Part shown: positions 43,523-51,518 of the stretch, piece after piece
Numbering within the stretch: position 1 is the stretch's first letter
How the letters are laid out: every line of letters begins with the position of its first letter
Origin: Pedobacter sp. N36a
Lineage (GTDB): Bacteria > Bacteroidota > Bacteroidia > Sphingobacteriales > Sphingobacteriaceae
Direction of reading: 5' to 3'
DNA length: 64,000 nt
Assembly (NCBI RefSeq): GCF_014472395.1
Contig: NZ_JACSZW010000004.1
Span: 372,001 to 436,000 of the forward strand
Position numbers and translations under genes: made by a program
The notes under the pieces: generated by a model
The model's database searches: none
What the model saw: the letters and a program-made list of their open reading frames with translations, nothing else
Told to the model about the DNA's origin: nothing

Positions 43523-45619
43523 TTAATAGAATTTCACTCTATTGTCTTTTATCTTGGCTTTATCCTGTAAGGCTTGGAAAGCTGAACCTAAAGAGCGCTG
43601 TGCAATTGCCTGCATCATGGCTTCTTTTTGTTTATAGGTATTGGCTAAAGGCGCTGGATTCACGAAATTATCTACTGAGAACACGTACACACCACGCTCA
43701 CCGTCTACTGGCTGAGCAACTTTACCTGGCTGAGAACCGAATACGGAACCTACCAATTTATTTTCCTGAGCAGCACCTGGGATGATTGGGTTAGCAAACA
43801 CAATATTTTGAACTGGGTTTACTGGCTGGCCTAATTTCTTAGCTACCTGATCAATATTTCCAGCACCTTGTAAAGCTGCATTTGCTTTTTCTATCAATAG
43901 TTTTGCTTTAACAGCATTACGCACCAATGGCTCGATGTCTTTTTTAACTGCTTCCAGTGGTAAAGTACCTTTTGGATTTACACCAGTTACACGAGCAATT
44001 ACAAAAGCATTGTCCATCTGGTAGATTTCTTTCAGGATATCACCTTTTTCAGCAGCATACGCATCGCGTATCAACTGACGAGGGTTATCTAAACCTGGAG
44101 CGAAACCTTGAGAAGCAGTTACTTTATCAGCTACACCAACAGTGTAACCTTTTTTCTGTGCCAACTCACTAAAGTTATTGTCTTTCACTTCAGCTAGGAA
44201 GCTGCTTGCTTTTTTGTAAGCTGCATCTTTAGTTTTATTACTTGGAGAAAGGTTTTTCTCGATATAAGCCAGTTTGGCAACTTTAGAGTTACCAATTTGT
44301 TTTTCCACTTTGATCAAATGCACACCGAACTGAGAAGTAACCACTTTAAGATCGCCTGGTTTACCGTTGAAGGCCGCGTTCTCAAATTCTGGAACCATTT
44401 GTCCGCGGCTGAAAGTACCAAGGTCACCGCCTTTATCTTTCGAACCGTCTACACTGTATTGTTTTGCCAATACTGCGAAGTTCGCACCACCTTGAACCAA
44501 TCCTTTTAAGGAATCTGCTAATTTGATGGCTTTATCTACACCACCTAATTTCGCTGGGTCGATCAAGATATGGCTTGCTTTTACTGAATCCGGAGAGAAA
44601 CGAGTATCTACAACTTTCAGCAATTTGTAAGAGTTACCAGAGAATTTAGGGCCGTAATAGCTGCCTGCAGGAAGGTTAAATACTACTGAATCAACTGCAG
44701 GATCTAATTTACCTTTCGACATATATACGTAAGGAACTTTCACATCTGAGTTCAATGCAGCGAATAAAGAATCATTTACCGCAGTTTTGAAGTCTGCCGC
44801 TAATTTTTCTACTTGTGTTCTTACTGCAACAGAATCCTCTTTTGTTGGGTTAACGCTGAAAGTTACATACTCGAATGAACGGGTTTCTGCAGGGCTTTCA
44901 AAGCGTGCTTTGTTGGCATTGTAATAATCAGTGTAATCTGATTCTGTTAATTTTAATGTGGCATCAGCAATGGTTGCGTAATCAAGGGCTACATATTTAA
45001 AGTTCGCCAATTTATTACGGTTGATGTATTCATCATTTGCTTCAAGCGTCGTTACATATACTGAATTACGAACCAGGTTCGCATATTTTTGCTGTAAAGC
45101 TTGTTTTTCGATTTCCGCCTGCAGCATATCCCATTGTTGTTTCAACTGAGGGTTTTTTGCCTGCTGCTTTAATGAAGCGATCACTTCAGCGCGGTTTACC
45201 TGACCTGTTTGCGGATTACCGAAGTACTGAACGATCAGTGGGCTTGGGTTTTTACCTTGCAATAAATCAAATAATTCATCACCAGAGACGGTTAAACCTA
45301 GGCGACTGTATTCTTTACCTAAAAGAACCGTTGCAATTTCACCGTTCCAAACGTTGTCTACTGCCATTGCCTGCATTTGGGCATTGCCTGAGCCACCATA
45401 TTGTTGTTTAAACTGCGCTAAACTCTGGTCTACTTTAGGACCAAAAGTATCAATGCTAATATCTTCACCGTCAATCGATCCTACAACCTTTTGAGATTCG
45501 GCCCAGAAAGGCTTACCTACGTTAACTGCATCACCAACTAAAAATGCAACAATTGCAAAACCGATGGCACCGATCAAAATGTACCCTGCGCGATTCCGCA
45601 AAAATGTCATTAATCCCAT
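43523..45619 (-). CDS. SurA/PpiD-type peptidyl-prolyl isomerase, membrane-anchored
   Basis: 698 residues. One N-terminal helix (AGYILIGAIGFAIVAFLVGDAV) anchors it in the inner membrane; a SurA-N-like helical domain spans about 45-230; a parvulin domain at about 345-445 contains KASHILIDPAK, FAVLAKQYSVDGSKDKGGDLGTFSRGQMVPEFENAAF and TSQFGVHLIKVEKQ. A second, degenerate parvulin-like part precedes it (VPYVYMSKGKLDPAV). It folds outer-membrane proteins in the periplasm. It belongs to a conserved Bacteroidota neighbourhood with lptC and coaX. Confidence 0.9.
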   Translation of the reverse strand: MGLMTFLRNRAGYILIGAIGFAIVAFLVGDAVNVGKPFWAESQKVVGSIDGEDISIDTFGPKVDQSLAQFKQQYGGSGNAQMQAMAVDNVWNGEIATVLLGKEYSRLGLTVSGDELFDLLQGKNPSPLIVQYFGNPQTGQVNRAEVIASLKQQAKNPQLKQQWDMLQAEIEKQALQQKYANLVRNSVYVTTLEANDEYINRNKLANFKYVALDYATIADATLKLTESDYTDYYNANKARFESPAETRSFEYVTFSVNPTKEDSVAVRTQVEKLAADFKTAVNDSLFAALNSDVKVPYVYMSKGKLDPAVDSVVFNLPAGSYYGPKFSGNSYKLLKVVDTRFSPDSVKASHILIDPAKLGGVDKAIKLADSLKGLVQGGANFAVLAKQYSVDGSKDKGGDLGTFSRGQMVPEFENAAFNGKPGDLKVVTSQFGVHLIKVEKQIGNSKVAKLAYIEKNLSPSNKTKDAAYKKASSFLAEVKDNNFSELAQKKGYTVGVADKVTASQGFAPGLDNPRQLIRDAYAAEKGDILKEIYQMDNAFVIARVTGVNPKGTLPLEAVKKDIEPLVRNAVKAKLLIEKANAALQGAGNIDQVAKKLGQPVNPVQNIVFANPIIPGAAQENKLVGSVFGSQPGKVAQPVDGERGVYVFSVDNFVNPAPLANTYKQKEAMMQAIAQRSLGSAFQALQDKAKIKDNRVKFY

Positions 45620-45747
45620 AATATTCTTATTTATAAATCCTTTTTAAGAGGGCGCAAGATACAACTTTTGGGAAAAAAAGAAAATATAAAATTGTTTTTG
45701 ATTAAGTATTTAAAAATTAAGGAAATATGGGCTTTTAAAACCGCTGA

Positions 45748-46320
45748 TTATTCGCCGAAATTTTTGTCTACATAAGTCTCCCCAAAGCCCTGTTCGAAGT
45801 TGAAAACGCTGAAATCCTGCTTTGCGCTAAAGTTTACGGCATTGATTACGGTACCATCAGGCTTCGTGATGACGCCTTGCGGCGAATAGAACATCCGTTT
45901 ATTTTGATCCCAGGTTAATTCTTCTGTGTTGAAAGTCAGCTGTTCGTCTACAACGACCACATTTCGTTTAAAGATCACGATTTTTTCCGTGTCTTTGGAG
46001 ATGGCATAATCGGAAGTGATGGAGCCTTTGACCTTGAGGCTGTCGTTCATGAAGTTTATTTTCACTCCTTTTGGCATCTCCTGATAGGTGGCGCCGCTGG
46101 TTGGGGTGATTTTATCCATGATGGGTGCTTTACCGATCCCTTTCACCTTGGAGGAGTCACTGTAAGTGATCTCTACCTCAATGGTACGGTCGCGGTTGAG
46201 CACCAGGTCTTTTTTTGAAAGTGGGGCGGCTTTTTTCAAGTCGTCTTCCCCACAGGAACTCAAGCAAAGCTGGAATAAGCACAATATAGCCAGACCAGTA
46301 GGTATGCTCAAGGATTTCAT
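45748..46320 (-). CDS. lptC: LPS export ABC transporter periplasmic component LptC
   Basis: 190 residues from ATG 46320, chosen because it opens a lipoprotein signal (MKSLSIPTGLAILCLFQLCLSSC, lipobox LSSC with Cys23); the open frame runs 31 codons upstream into the neighbouring gene. The body has the LptC half-jellyroll pattern: NRDRTIEVEITYSDSSKVKGIGKAP, GVKINFMNDSLKVKGSITSDYAI, VVVVDEQLTFNTEELTWDQNKRMFYSPQGVITKPDGTVI. It hands LPS from LptBFG to LptA. Seven bp follow the upstream OMP gene. Confidence 0.85.
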   Translation of the reverse strand: MKSLSIPTGLAILCLFQLCLSSCGEDDLKKAAPLSKKDLVLNRDRTIEVEITYSDSSKVKGIGKAPIMDKITPTSGATYQEMPKGVKINFMNDSLKVKGSITSDYAISKDTEKIVIFKRNVVVVDEQLTFNTEELTWDQNKRMFYSPQGVITKPDGTVINAVNFSAKQDFSVFNFEQGFGETYVDKNFGE

Positions 46321-46327
46321 ACCTCGC

Positions 46328-47617
46328 TTAATAAAGCTTATTTTTAATGAACCAGGTATCATTAAGTGTAAATGAAAGGTGGAAATTGATATAATTTTCT
46401 TTGACCAATCCATTCATCAATGAACCTCTTTTTCCGATTTCCGTAGTAAAGTTCATTTTGTAAATCGAGTATCTGCTGGAAGCCAGCGGCAATCCTAAAC
46501 CGAAAGTAACGGCTTGCTGTTTAATGTCCTGACCACCTCTCTGGATGTATGTTTTATCGTAAGTATACCCTACACGGTAATCGATACGGTCGAAGTAGTT
46601 ATTGATCGAAGTGATATCAGGAGTGAACTGACCCCCTGCTGAGAAACCCCAGCTGTCTTGTAAACCTTGATTCACACCACCAATCGTTAATTTTTTCCAT
46701 CCACCCATTCTATAGTCCGCACCAATCAGCCATTTATTGTCTTTTTGAACAGTAAACCCGAAGTTATGTGTCAATGGAAGTTTTAAGCTTGATTTTCCGC
46801 CATCAATGAAGGTCGTGGTATCTGAAACACCGGTATCTTCACCTGTAGCTGTTCTGACGAACTGAGAAGCTACGTAAGTTTGGGTAGAATTGATGTTAGA
46901 AGAGGCAGATCCTGAGTACCCTAAGGTGATTCTCTTTTTGCCGCCTAATTTAATTTCATATTGAGCACCATAAGAGAAGCTTACGCCACCTACGCTATTT
47001 TTATCCTGAATTCTGGTATACAAGGCATTGACTCTCTGCAATTCGTAGGAGCTGCTGTTTTCTATATCTCCGAAGATGTATTCCACATTCGCACCAATCC
47101 TGAAATTGTCGCCAATTGCCTGACCAATACCTAAATAAGCTTTAGAAAGACCACCCTGACCGGTAAATCTATTGATGGCATTTGTGGTATCCACTCTGCT
47201 CACCGTCTGATAATCATAACCTACTTGTGTAAATGGCATTAAACCAAAACTCAAGCCTGTTTTTCCTTGAATCAGCGGGAATGCGAAAACGATATGATTT
47301 AAGGAACCGTTAAAATCTTTTTCTGAAAGGTCGCCTTTGCTCAGTTTAGTAAAGGTACCGGATAGGCCCATATCAGCAGTAGTCATGGAAATCCCTGCAT
47401 AAGAAGAGGGATTCTGCATGTTGACATTGTTGTAACCATTCGGTTTATATACACCGGCAGAAATTCCACCCATCGCCCTTAACTGAGGAAGCACTAATTC
47501 TTTCACATTTCCAAGGCCATATCTGGAATATGGGGACTGCAATGTAACCTGTGCCTGGGCAGTGATGCCGGTAAACAACACCAATACTGCTGCTATATAA
47601 TTAATTTTTTTGTACAT
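46328..47617 (-). CDS. Outer membrane protein (FadL/porin-like barrel), unknown ligand
   Basis: About 429 residues from ATG 47617, which begins the signal peptide MYKKINYIAAVLVLFTGITAQAQ; an ATG at 47638 adds seven residues. The mature start VTLQSPYSRYGLGNVKELVLPQLRAMGG is typical of a Bacteroidota outer-membrane family located between coaX and lptC. Many barrel strands follow (LSKAYLGIGQAIGDNFRIGANVEYIFGDIE; NNKWLIGADYRMG). It overlaps the coaX end by 17 bp. The location suggests a role in envelope assembly; function not established. Confidence 0.8.
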   Translation of the reverse strand: MYKKINYIAAVLVLFTGITAQAQVTLQSPYSRYGLGNVKELVLPQLRAMGGISAGVYKPNGYNNVNMQNPSSYAGISMTTADMGLSGTFTKLSKGDLSEKDFNGSLNHIVFAFPLIQGKTGLSFGLMPFTQVGYDYQTVSRVDTTNAINRFTGQGGLSKAYLGIGQAIGDNFRIGANVEYIFGDIENSSSYELQRVNALYTRIQDKNSVGGVSFSYGAQYEIKLGGKKRITLGYSGSASSNINSTQTYVASQFVRTATGEDTGVSDTTTFIDGGKSSLKLPLTHNFGFTVQKDNKWLIGADYRMGGWKKLTIGGVNQGLQDSWGFSAGGQFTPDITSINNYFDRIDYRVGYTYDKTYIQRGGQDIKQQAVTFGLGLPLASSRYSIYKMNFTTEIGKRGSLMNGLVKENYINFHLSFTLNDTWFIKNKLY

Positions 47618-48362
47618 ATTCGAAAGCAATGACTTCATTTAATCCTTTTATCACCAAATACGGATCGTGAATAATTTGAGGCGCAAAGATGCTGTTTTTT
47701 AATTGTTTCAGCAAAAATGCAGCATTACCTCCTGTTATCAGTACCGTAAGGTCATTATATTTATTATTCTGTAGAGCGATAAAGCCCTCCACTTCGTTAA
47801 TTACGCCTTGTAAAACTCCATTTTGAATGGCGGTGGTGGTATCAGTACCCTCCGGTACTGTTCCTTCTTCCCGGTCCCATGCAACCAATGGCAAACGCCC
47901 GGTATAATGGTTTAATGCCTGGAAACGCATGTCTATTCCTAAGCTGATGCTACCCCCAAAATATTCACTCTGGGCATTCAGGAGGTCATAAGTAATACAG
48001 GTACCTACATCTATTATGAAACAATTTTTGCCTTTATAGTAATGGTTCGCCGCAATAATTTTTGCCCATCGATCCAGTCCCAGTGTAGCTAAAGTTTGAT
48101 AATAATTCTTTATTCCGGTGTTTACAGCAGTCGAAAAAGGGATATAAACCGTATTCTTTTTCAACAGGGTGATGACCTCTTCTAATTCTGGTCCGACACT
48201 GGAGATGGTAGCGCAGCTGATCTGGTATTTCTCGATCAAATCCATCAATACCTCCGGATCAAGCTGTTTAAACACCTGGGTATGAACAATCGTTCTGTCG
48301 TCGAAAACAGCAATTTTGCTGTTTGTATTACCGATATCTATAACCAGATTATGCATCTCCAA
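47601..48362 (-). CDS. coaX: Type III pantothenate kinase
   Basis: 253 residues, standard size. The ASKHA-fold motifs are LVIDIGNTNSKIAVF (6-20, phosphate 1), LATLGLDRWAKIIAANHYY (pantothenate side), FIIDVGTCITYDLL (phosphate 2) and the C-terminal LITGGNAAFLL. It phosphorylates pantothenate, the first step of CoA synthesis, in the cytoplasm with a monovalent cation. The 3' end overlaps the following OMP gene, so expression is coupled. An ATG two codons inside (MHNLV) is an alternative start. Confidence 0.95.
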   Translation of the reverse strand: MEMHNLVIDIGNTNSKIAVFDDRTIVHTQVFKQLDPEVLMDLIEKYQISCATISSVGPELEEVITLLKKNTVYIPFSTAVNTGIKNYYQTLATLGLDRWAKIIAANHYYKGKNCFIIDVGTCITYDLLNAQSEYFGGSISLGIDMRFQALNHYTGRLPLVAWDREEGTVPEGTDTTTAIQNGVLQGVINEVEGFIALQNNKYNDLTVLITGGNAAFLLKQLKNSIFAPQIIHDPYLVIKGLNEVIAFEYVQKN

Positions 48363-48424
48363 CCCTCATGGCACAAAGCTATTAATCTTTAGCAAGTTTC
48401 AAGGGACCAAATTGTTAAAAAAAG

Positions 48425-49405
48425 TTAAACAAACAAAAAGTACTGGATGGCTAAAACCAGAATCAGGAATAAGCTTTCATAAAACCAGCGTTTTTTAGCA
48501 TTAGAAAAATAATAGGCCAGCAATACCGAACCTGGAGGCACACAGAGCAGGAAATGGTAAAGTCTGAAATCCGGTTTTGTATAAAAGCTGAGGATGGCCA
48601 CCACGAACATGATGAAGAGCATCTGGAAGGCCTTTCTGGTACTGATAAAGCTCCTGAAGAAGTTTTCCCGCAGCTGGATCATGGCCAATACCATCATCAC
48701 CAATACCGGCACCAATACCAGGTAATCGTTGTAATTGATCTTGAACACCGAAGGGAATTTATTGCCCAATGGCAGCCAGATTTTGTAGAACATCGAAAGG
48801 CTGTCGTTCCAGTAATAGAAGACCCAGACGAAGAAAAATATGGTTAAAAAGCCAACCAGACCAGCAATCCACTCTTTACCGTTAAAGGAACGGTACAACA
48901 AGAGTGTAAACCAGATCATCACCAGCATCACAATAAAAGGGAAGTAAATCAGGGTACCGATGGCGATCAGCATCCCAATATCAAACATGATCATCAGGGC
49001 ATTGGAGGACTTGCCAACTTTCAGTAATTTGTCCATGATCCAGATCAGTATAAAATTACAGATTAAGGTTGGGCTCAGGACCAGAAAGGGCATGAACAAG
49101 CCTGAGGCAGTCACATACATTAAAGCTGGCAGGAAATTCGGCTTGTTCAATAAGCCATGATTGTTGACTACCCTATTGAATAAAATCGCCTGAACATAAA
49201 TGATGATCGCGGCAAAAAATGCGTTTCCTATGGGTGAAAAGCTATTTTGAACTGGAATCTGAATAAAAAACTTGGTATAAGGTTCCAGGAATTCAAAATT
49301 CAGGTGTTCTGGCGGGTCTGCAAAAATCGCCATGCGCATAAAAAAAGTATATGCGAATAACAGGAGCAGGTTTATAGGGTTTAAATTTCTAAATTGATTG
49401 ATCAT
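48425..49405 (-). CDS. DUF6427 multi-pass membrane protein
   Basis: 326 residues with about 9-10 membrane helices (INLLLLFAYTFFMRMAIFA; GNAFFAAIIIYVQAILFNRVVN; FTLLLYRSFNGKEWIAGLVGFLTIFFFVWVFYYW; PGSVLLAYYFSNAKKRWFYESLFLILVLAIQYFLFV). The opening NQFRNLNPINLLLL and the FADPPEHLNFEFLEP segment are marks of the Bacteroidota DUF6427 family. No catalytic motif is visible and the function is unknown; the envelope-biogenesis neighbours are the only clue. Confidence 0.78.
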   Translation of the reverse strand: MINQFRNLNPINLLLLFAYTFFMRMAIFADPPEHLNFEFLEPYTKFFIQIPVQNSFSPIGNAFFAAIIIYVQAILFNRVVNNHGLLNKPNFLPALMYVTASGLFMPFLVLSPTLICNFILIWIMDKLLKVGKSSNALMIMFDIGMLIAIGTLIYFPFIVMLVMIWFTLLLYRSFNGKEWIAGLVGFLTIFFFVWVFYYWNDSLSMFYKIWLPLGNKFPSVFKINYNDYLVLVPVLVMMVLAMIQLRENFFRSFISTRKAFQMLFIMFVVAILSFYTKPDFRLYHFLLCVPPGSVLLAYYFSNAKKRWFYESLFLILVLAIQYFLFV

Positions 49406-49434
49406 GCCTGTATATTAAGGCAAAGTAAAGCAAA

Positions 49435-50421
49435 TTATCTGGCAAAATCCTTCACTACTTTCTCAATTACCGCAGCGGTTTCATCAGGGAAGTGGAACTG
49501 GTGTTCCTGAGGGTTCTGCACCCAGTCTTTGATGATGGGCAGCCAGTTCTTATTACTTGCCCAGATCACCGGGAGGCCGAATTTCTTCAATGCAAAGGCA
49601 TTACACTGCTGTTCGTACTGAAATTTCATCGGGGCTACCAGGAGTTTTTTTCCTAGGAATAATGCTTCAGCAGGACCTTCAAAGCCACCTCCGGTAAACA
49701 ATCCTTCGCAGGAAGCCAGGCTTTTATTAAACAGTTCGTTATTGATCGGACAGACTTCTACATTGCCATCCATATAGCTCAATTTGGTGTGTTTTGAAAA
49801 CACCTGCCATTTCACCTGTGGAATCTGTTTAAGAATAGGCACCAGGTATTTATCGTCAATTGCAGGCAGATAAACCGTATAATGGCCTAGATTGCTGACC
49901 TTCATATTGCGGATTTCCGAGCGGATCACCGGGGTATAGATAAAATCGTCGTATCGTTCAAAGTGGAAACCTACATAATGTGTGGCGGGCGCATAGTATT
50001 TCATCACCAGCTGTGCCCAGTCGATACTAATCGGTTTTGGCACCTTTCTGGATTGAAAAGAGGCCTGGTGACTTAAGCCTACGCTTTCCACTCCCTGCAT
50101 GCGGCAAGCCCATGCCGTTACTGGCTCAAAATCGTTCAGAATCAGGTTATATTCTTTTAAAGGAATGGTCTTCATGTCTTTGACAAAACGTGGAAGGTTC
50201 ATTGTTTTCCAGGTTTCATAGTGGTTTACGCCACCTTTTTTCCCAAAAACAAAACTAAATCCATGAAGCTGGTACTTGACTTGCTGCACCAATTGAACAT
50301 CTGCCTGCGTACCGCTGATCAGTAAATCTACGTCTCCATATTGCTGCAATAGTGGAACGATTTCCCTTGCTCTGCTAATATGTCCGTTTCCTGTACCCTG
50401 AATAGCGTATAGTATTTTCAT
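49435..50421 (-). CDS. MJ1255/VC2487-type glycosyltransferase (GT-B fold)
   Basis: 328 residues from ATG 50421; a GTG two codons upstream is less likely. It begins MKILYAIQGTGNGHISRAREIVPLL, the glycine-rich loop of GT-B transferases of the MurG/GT28-like MJ1255 family. The C-terminal ASCEGLFTGGGFEGPAEALFLGKKLLVAPMKFQYEQQCNAFAL is the nucleotide-sugar-binding region. No signal peptide; likely peripheral on the cytoplasmic membrane. Sugar and acceptor are unknown. It is next to an LpxH-like phosphoesterase on the same strand, consistent with lipid or LPS glycosylation. Confidence 0.82.
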   Translation of the reverse strand: MKILYAIQGTGNGHISRAREIVPLLQQYGDVDLLISGTQADVQLVQQVKYQLHGFSFVFGKKGGVNHYETWKTMNLPRFVKDMKTIPLKEYNLILNDFEPVTAWACRMQGVESVGLSHQASFQSRKVPKPISIDWAQLVMKYYAPATHYVGFHFERYDDFIYTPVIRSEIRNMKVSNLGHYTVYLPAIDDKYLVPILKQIPQVKWQVFSKHTKLSYMDGNVEVCPINNELFNKSLASCEGLFTGGGFEGPAEALFLGKKLLVAPMKFQYEQQCNAFALKKFGLPVIWASNKNWLPIIKDWVQNPQEHQFHFPDETAAVIEKVVKDFAR

Positions 50422-50450
50422 CCGCACCGAATATCTACAATTTTTACGCT

Positions 50451-51305
50451 TTAGACAATTTCTAATTTAATCTTTTGAAGCAGCACATTGATATCCAGTT
50501 TGCTGTGAAGGTCTTCGCTATCGGACAATTCACCCTCTTCGAGTTCTTCTTTTTCAAAATCTTTAGGGTCATATTTGAAGATCTTCCATGCTTTGTCCTG
50601 GTATTCCAAGGCGGTCAGATTTTCCACCCAATCCCCACTGTTCAAGTACAATACTTCGCCTCCATCATTGCTGATGATTCTCATTTCCGGTTGGTGGATG
50701 TGTCCGCAGATGACATATTGATAGCCATTTTCGATGGCAAGATCTGCGGCTGTATTTTCGAAGCTATTGATGAATTTAACGGCATCTTTAAAAGCTGCTT
50801 TAATTTTTTTGGAGAAGCTCATTTTCTCTTTTCCGAAAAGTCCGAGGAACCAATTGGCAAGACTGTTGATCAGAATGAGGGAATCGTAACCCACCGCACC
50901 TAATTTGGCCAGCCATTTGGAATGCTGCATCGTGACATCGAAAATATCGCCATGAAAGAACCATGCTTTTTTACCGTCCAGTTCTAAAACCAGCTTATTT
51001 TGGAGGTGGAAAGCGCCCATGTGCAGATCTGCAAACTTGCGCAGCAGCTCGTCATGGTTGCCGGTCAGGTAATACACCGGAACGCCTTCTACCACGAATT
51101 TCATGAGCTTACGCAATACTTTCATGTGTGTTTCCGGCCAGTAGCGCTTGCTGAACTGCCAGATGTCAATGATATCACCATTGAGAATAATCTGATTGGG
51201 TTTAATACTTTTCAGGTATTTTAAGAGTTCCTTGGCATGGCAGCCATAGGTTCCAAGGTGAACGTCGGAGATGACTACGATATCCACTGCTCTTTTAGAC
51301 ATCAT
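50451..51305 (-). CDS. LpxH-like metallophosphoesterase (UDP-2,3-diacylglucosamine diphosphatase type)
   Basis: 284 residues from the tandem ATGs at 51305/51302; the frame continues to a TTG at 51353 but that part is the coding region of an overlapping small ORF. A GGAGGAAG sequence just upstream is a rare good Shine-Dalgarno here. Calcineurin-like motifs: DVHLG (about 13), NGDIIDIW (about 43), TGNHDE (about 80), WFFHGDIFD (about 115) and CGHIHQPE (about 200). Bacteroidota members of this group are annotated as LpxH, the lipid A step cleaving UDP-diacylglucosamine. The acidic C-terminal tail is an addition. The precise substrate is inferred. Confidence 0.83.
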   Translation of the reverse strand: MMSKRAVDIVVISDVHLGTYGCHAKELLKYLKSIKPNQIILNGDIIDIWQFSKRYWPETHMKVLRKLMKFVVEGVPVYYLTGNHDELLRKFADLHMGAFHLQNKLVLELDGKKAWFFHGDIFDVTMQHSKWLAKLGAVGYDSLILINSLANWFLGLFGKEKMSFSKKIKAAFKDAVKFINSFENTAADLAIENGYQYVICGHIHQPEMRIISNDGGEVLYLNSGDWVENLTALEYQDKAWKIFKYDPKDFEKEELEEGELSDSEDLHSKLDINVLLQKIKLEIV

Positions 51306-51390
51306 CTTCCTCCAGCCAGAGTTCGTAAGGGCTGAAAAAGAAAGCGAGCCCAACGACTAAACAAATGATCAATAACAATTCCTGCATCAT
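51295..51390 (-). CDS. 31-residue single-helix membrane peptide overlapping the phosphoesterase start
   Basis: Starts with ATGATG at 51390/51387 and ends with TAA at 51295-51297. The product is one hydrophobic helix (LLLIICLVVGLAFFF, residues 5-19) followed by SPYELWLEEDDV, a short acidic tail. Its last codons contain both the Shine-Dalgarno and the start codons of the phosphoesterase (ATGATGTCTAA), the usual form of translational coupling. I do not recognise a family. It could be a membrane partner that recruits the phosphoesterase or only a leader peptide. Confidence 0.5.
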   Translation of the reverse strand: MMQELLLIICLVVGLAFFFSPYELWLEEDDV

Positions 51391-51466
51391 GTTTAACAGT
51401 TTATGATACAAAAATGCAATACTAAGATAAACAGCAGGTTAAGAAATCGTTATGATTGATGAAATA

Positions 51467-51502
51467 AGAAAGGCCTGATGCTTTTCAACATCAGGCCTTT
51501 CT
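51467..51502 (-). terminator. Strong intrinsic terminator after the YfhO gene
   Basis: Perfect 14-bp stem (AGAAAGGCCTGATG and its complement, 8-nt loop), 17 bp past the stop codon. It separates the YfhO transcript from the small-peptide/phosphoesterase/glycosyltransferase group. Confidence 0.9.
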
Positions 51503-51518
51503 ATTTATTTTAAAAGCA

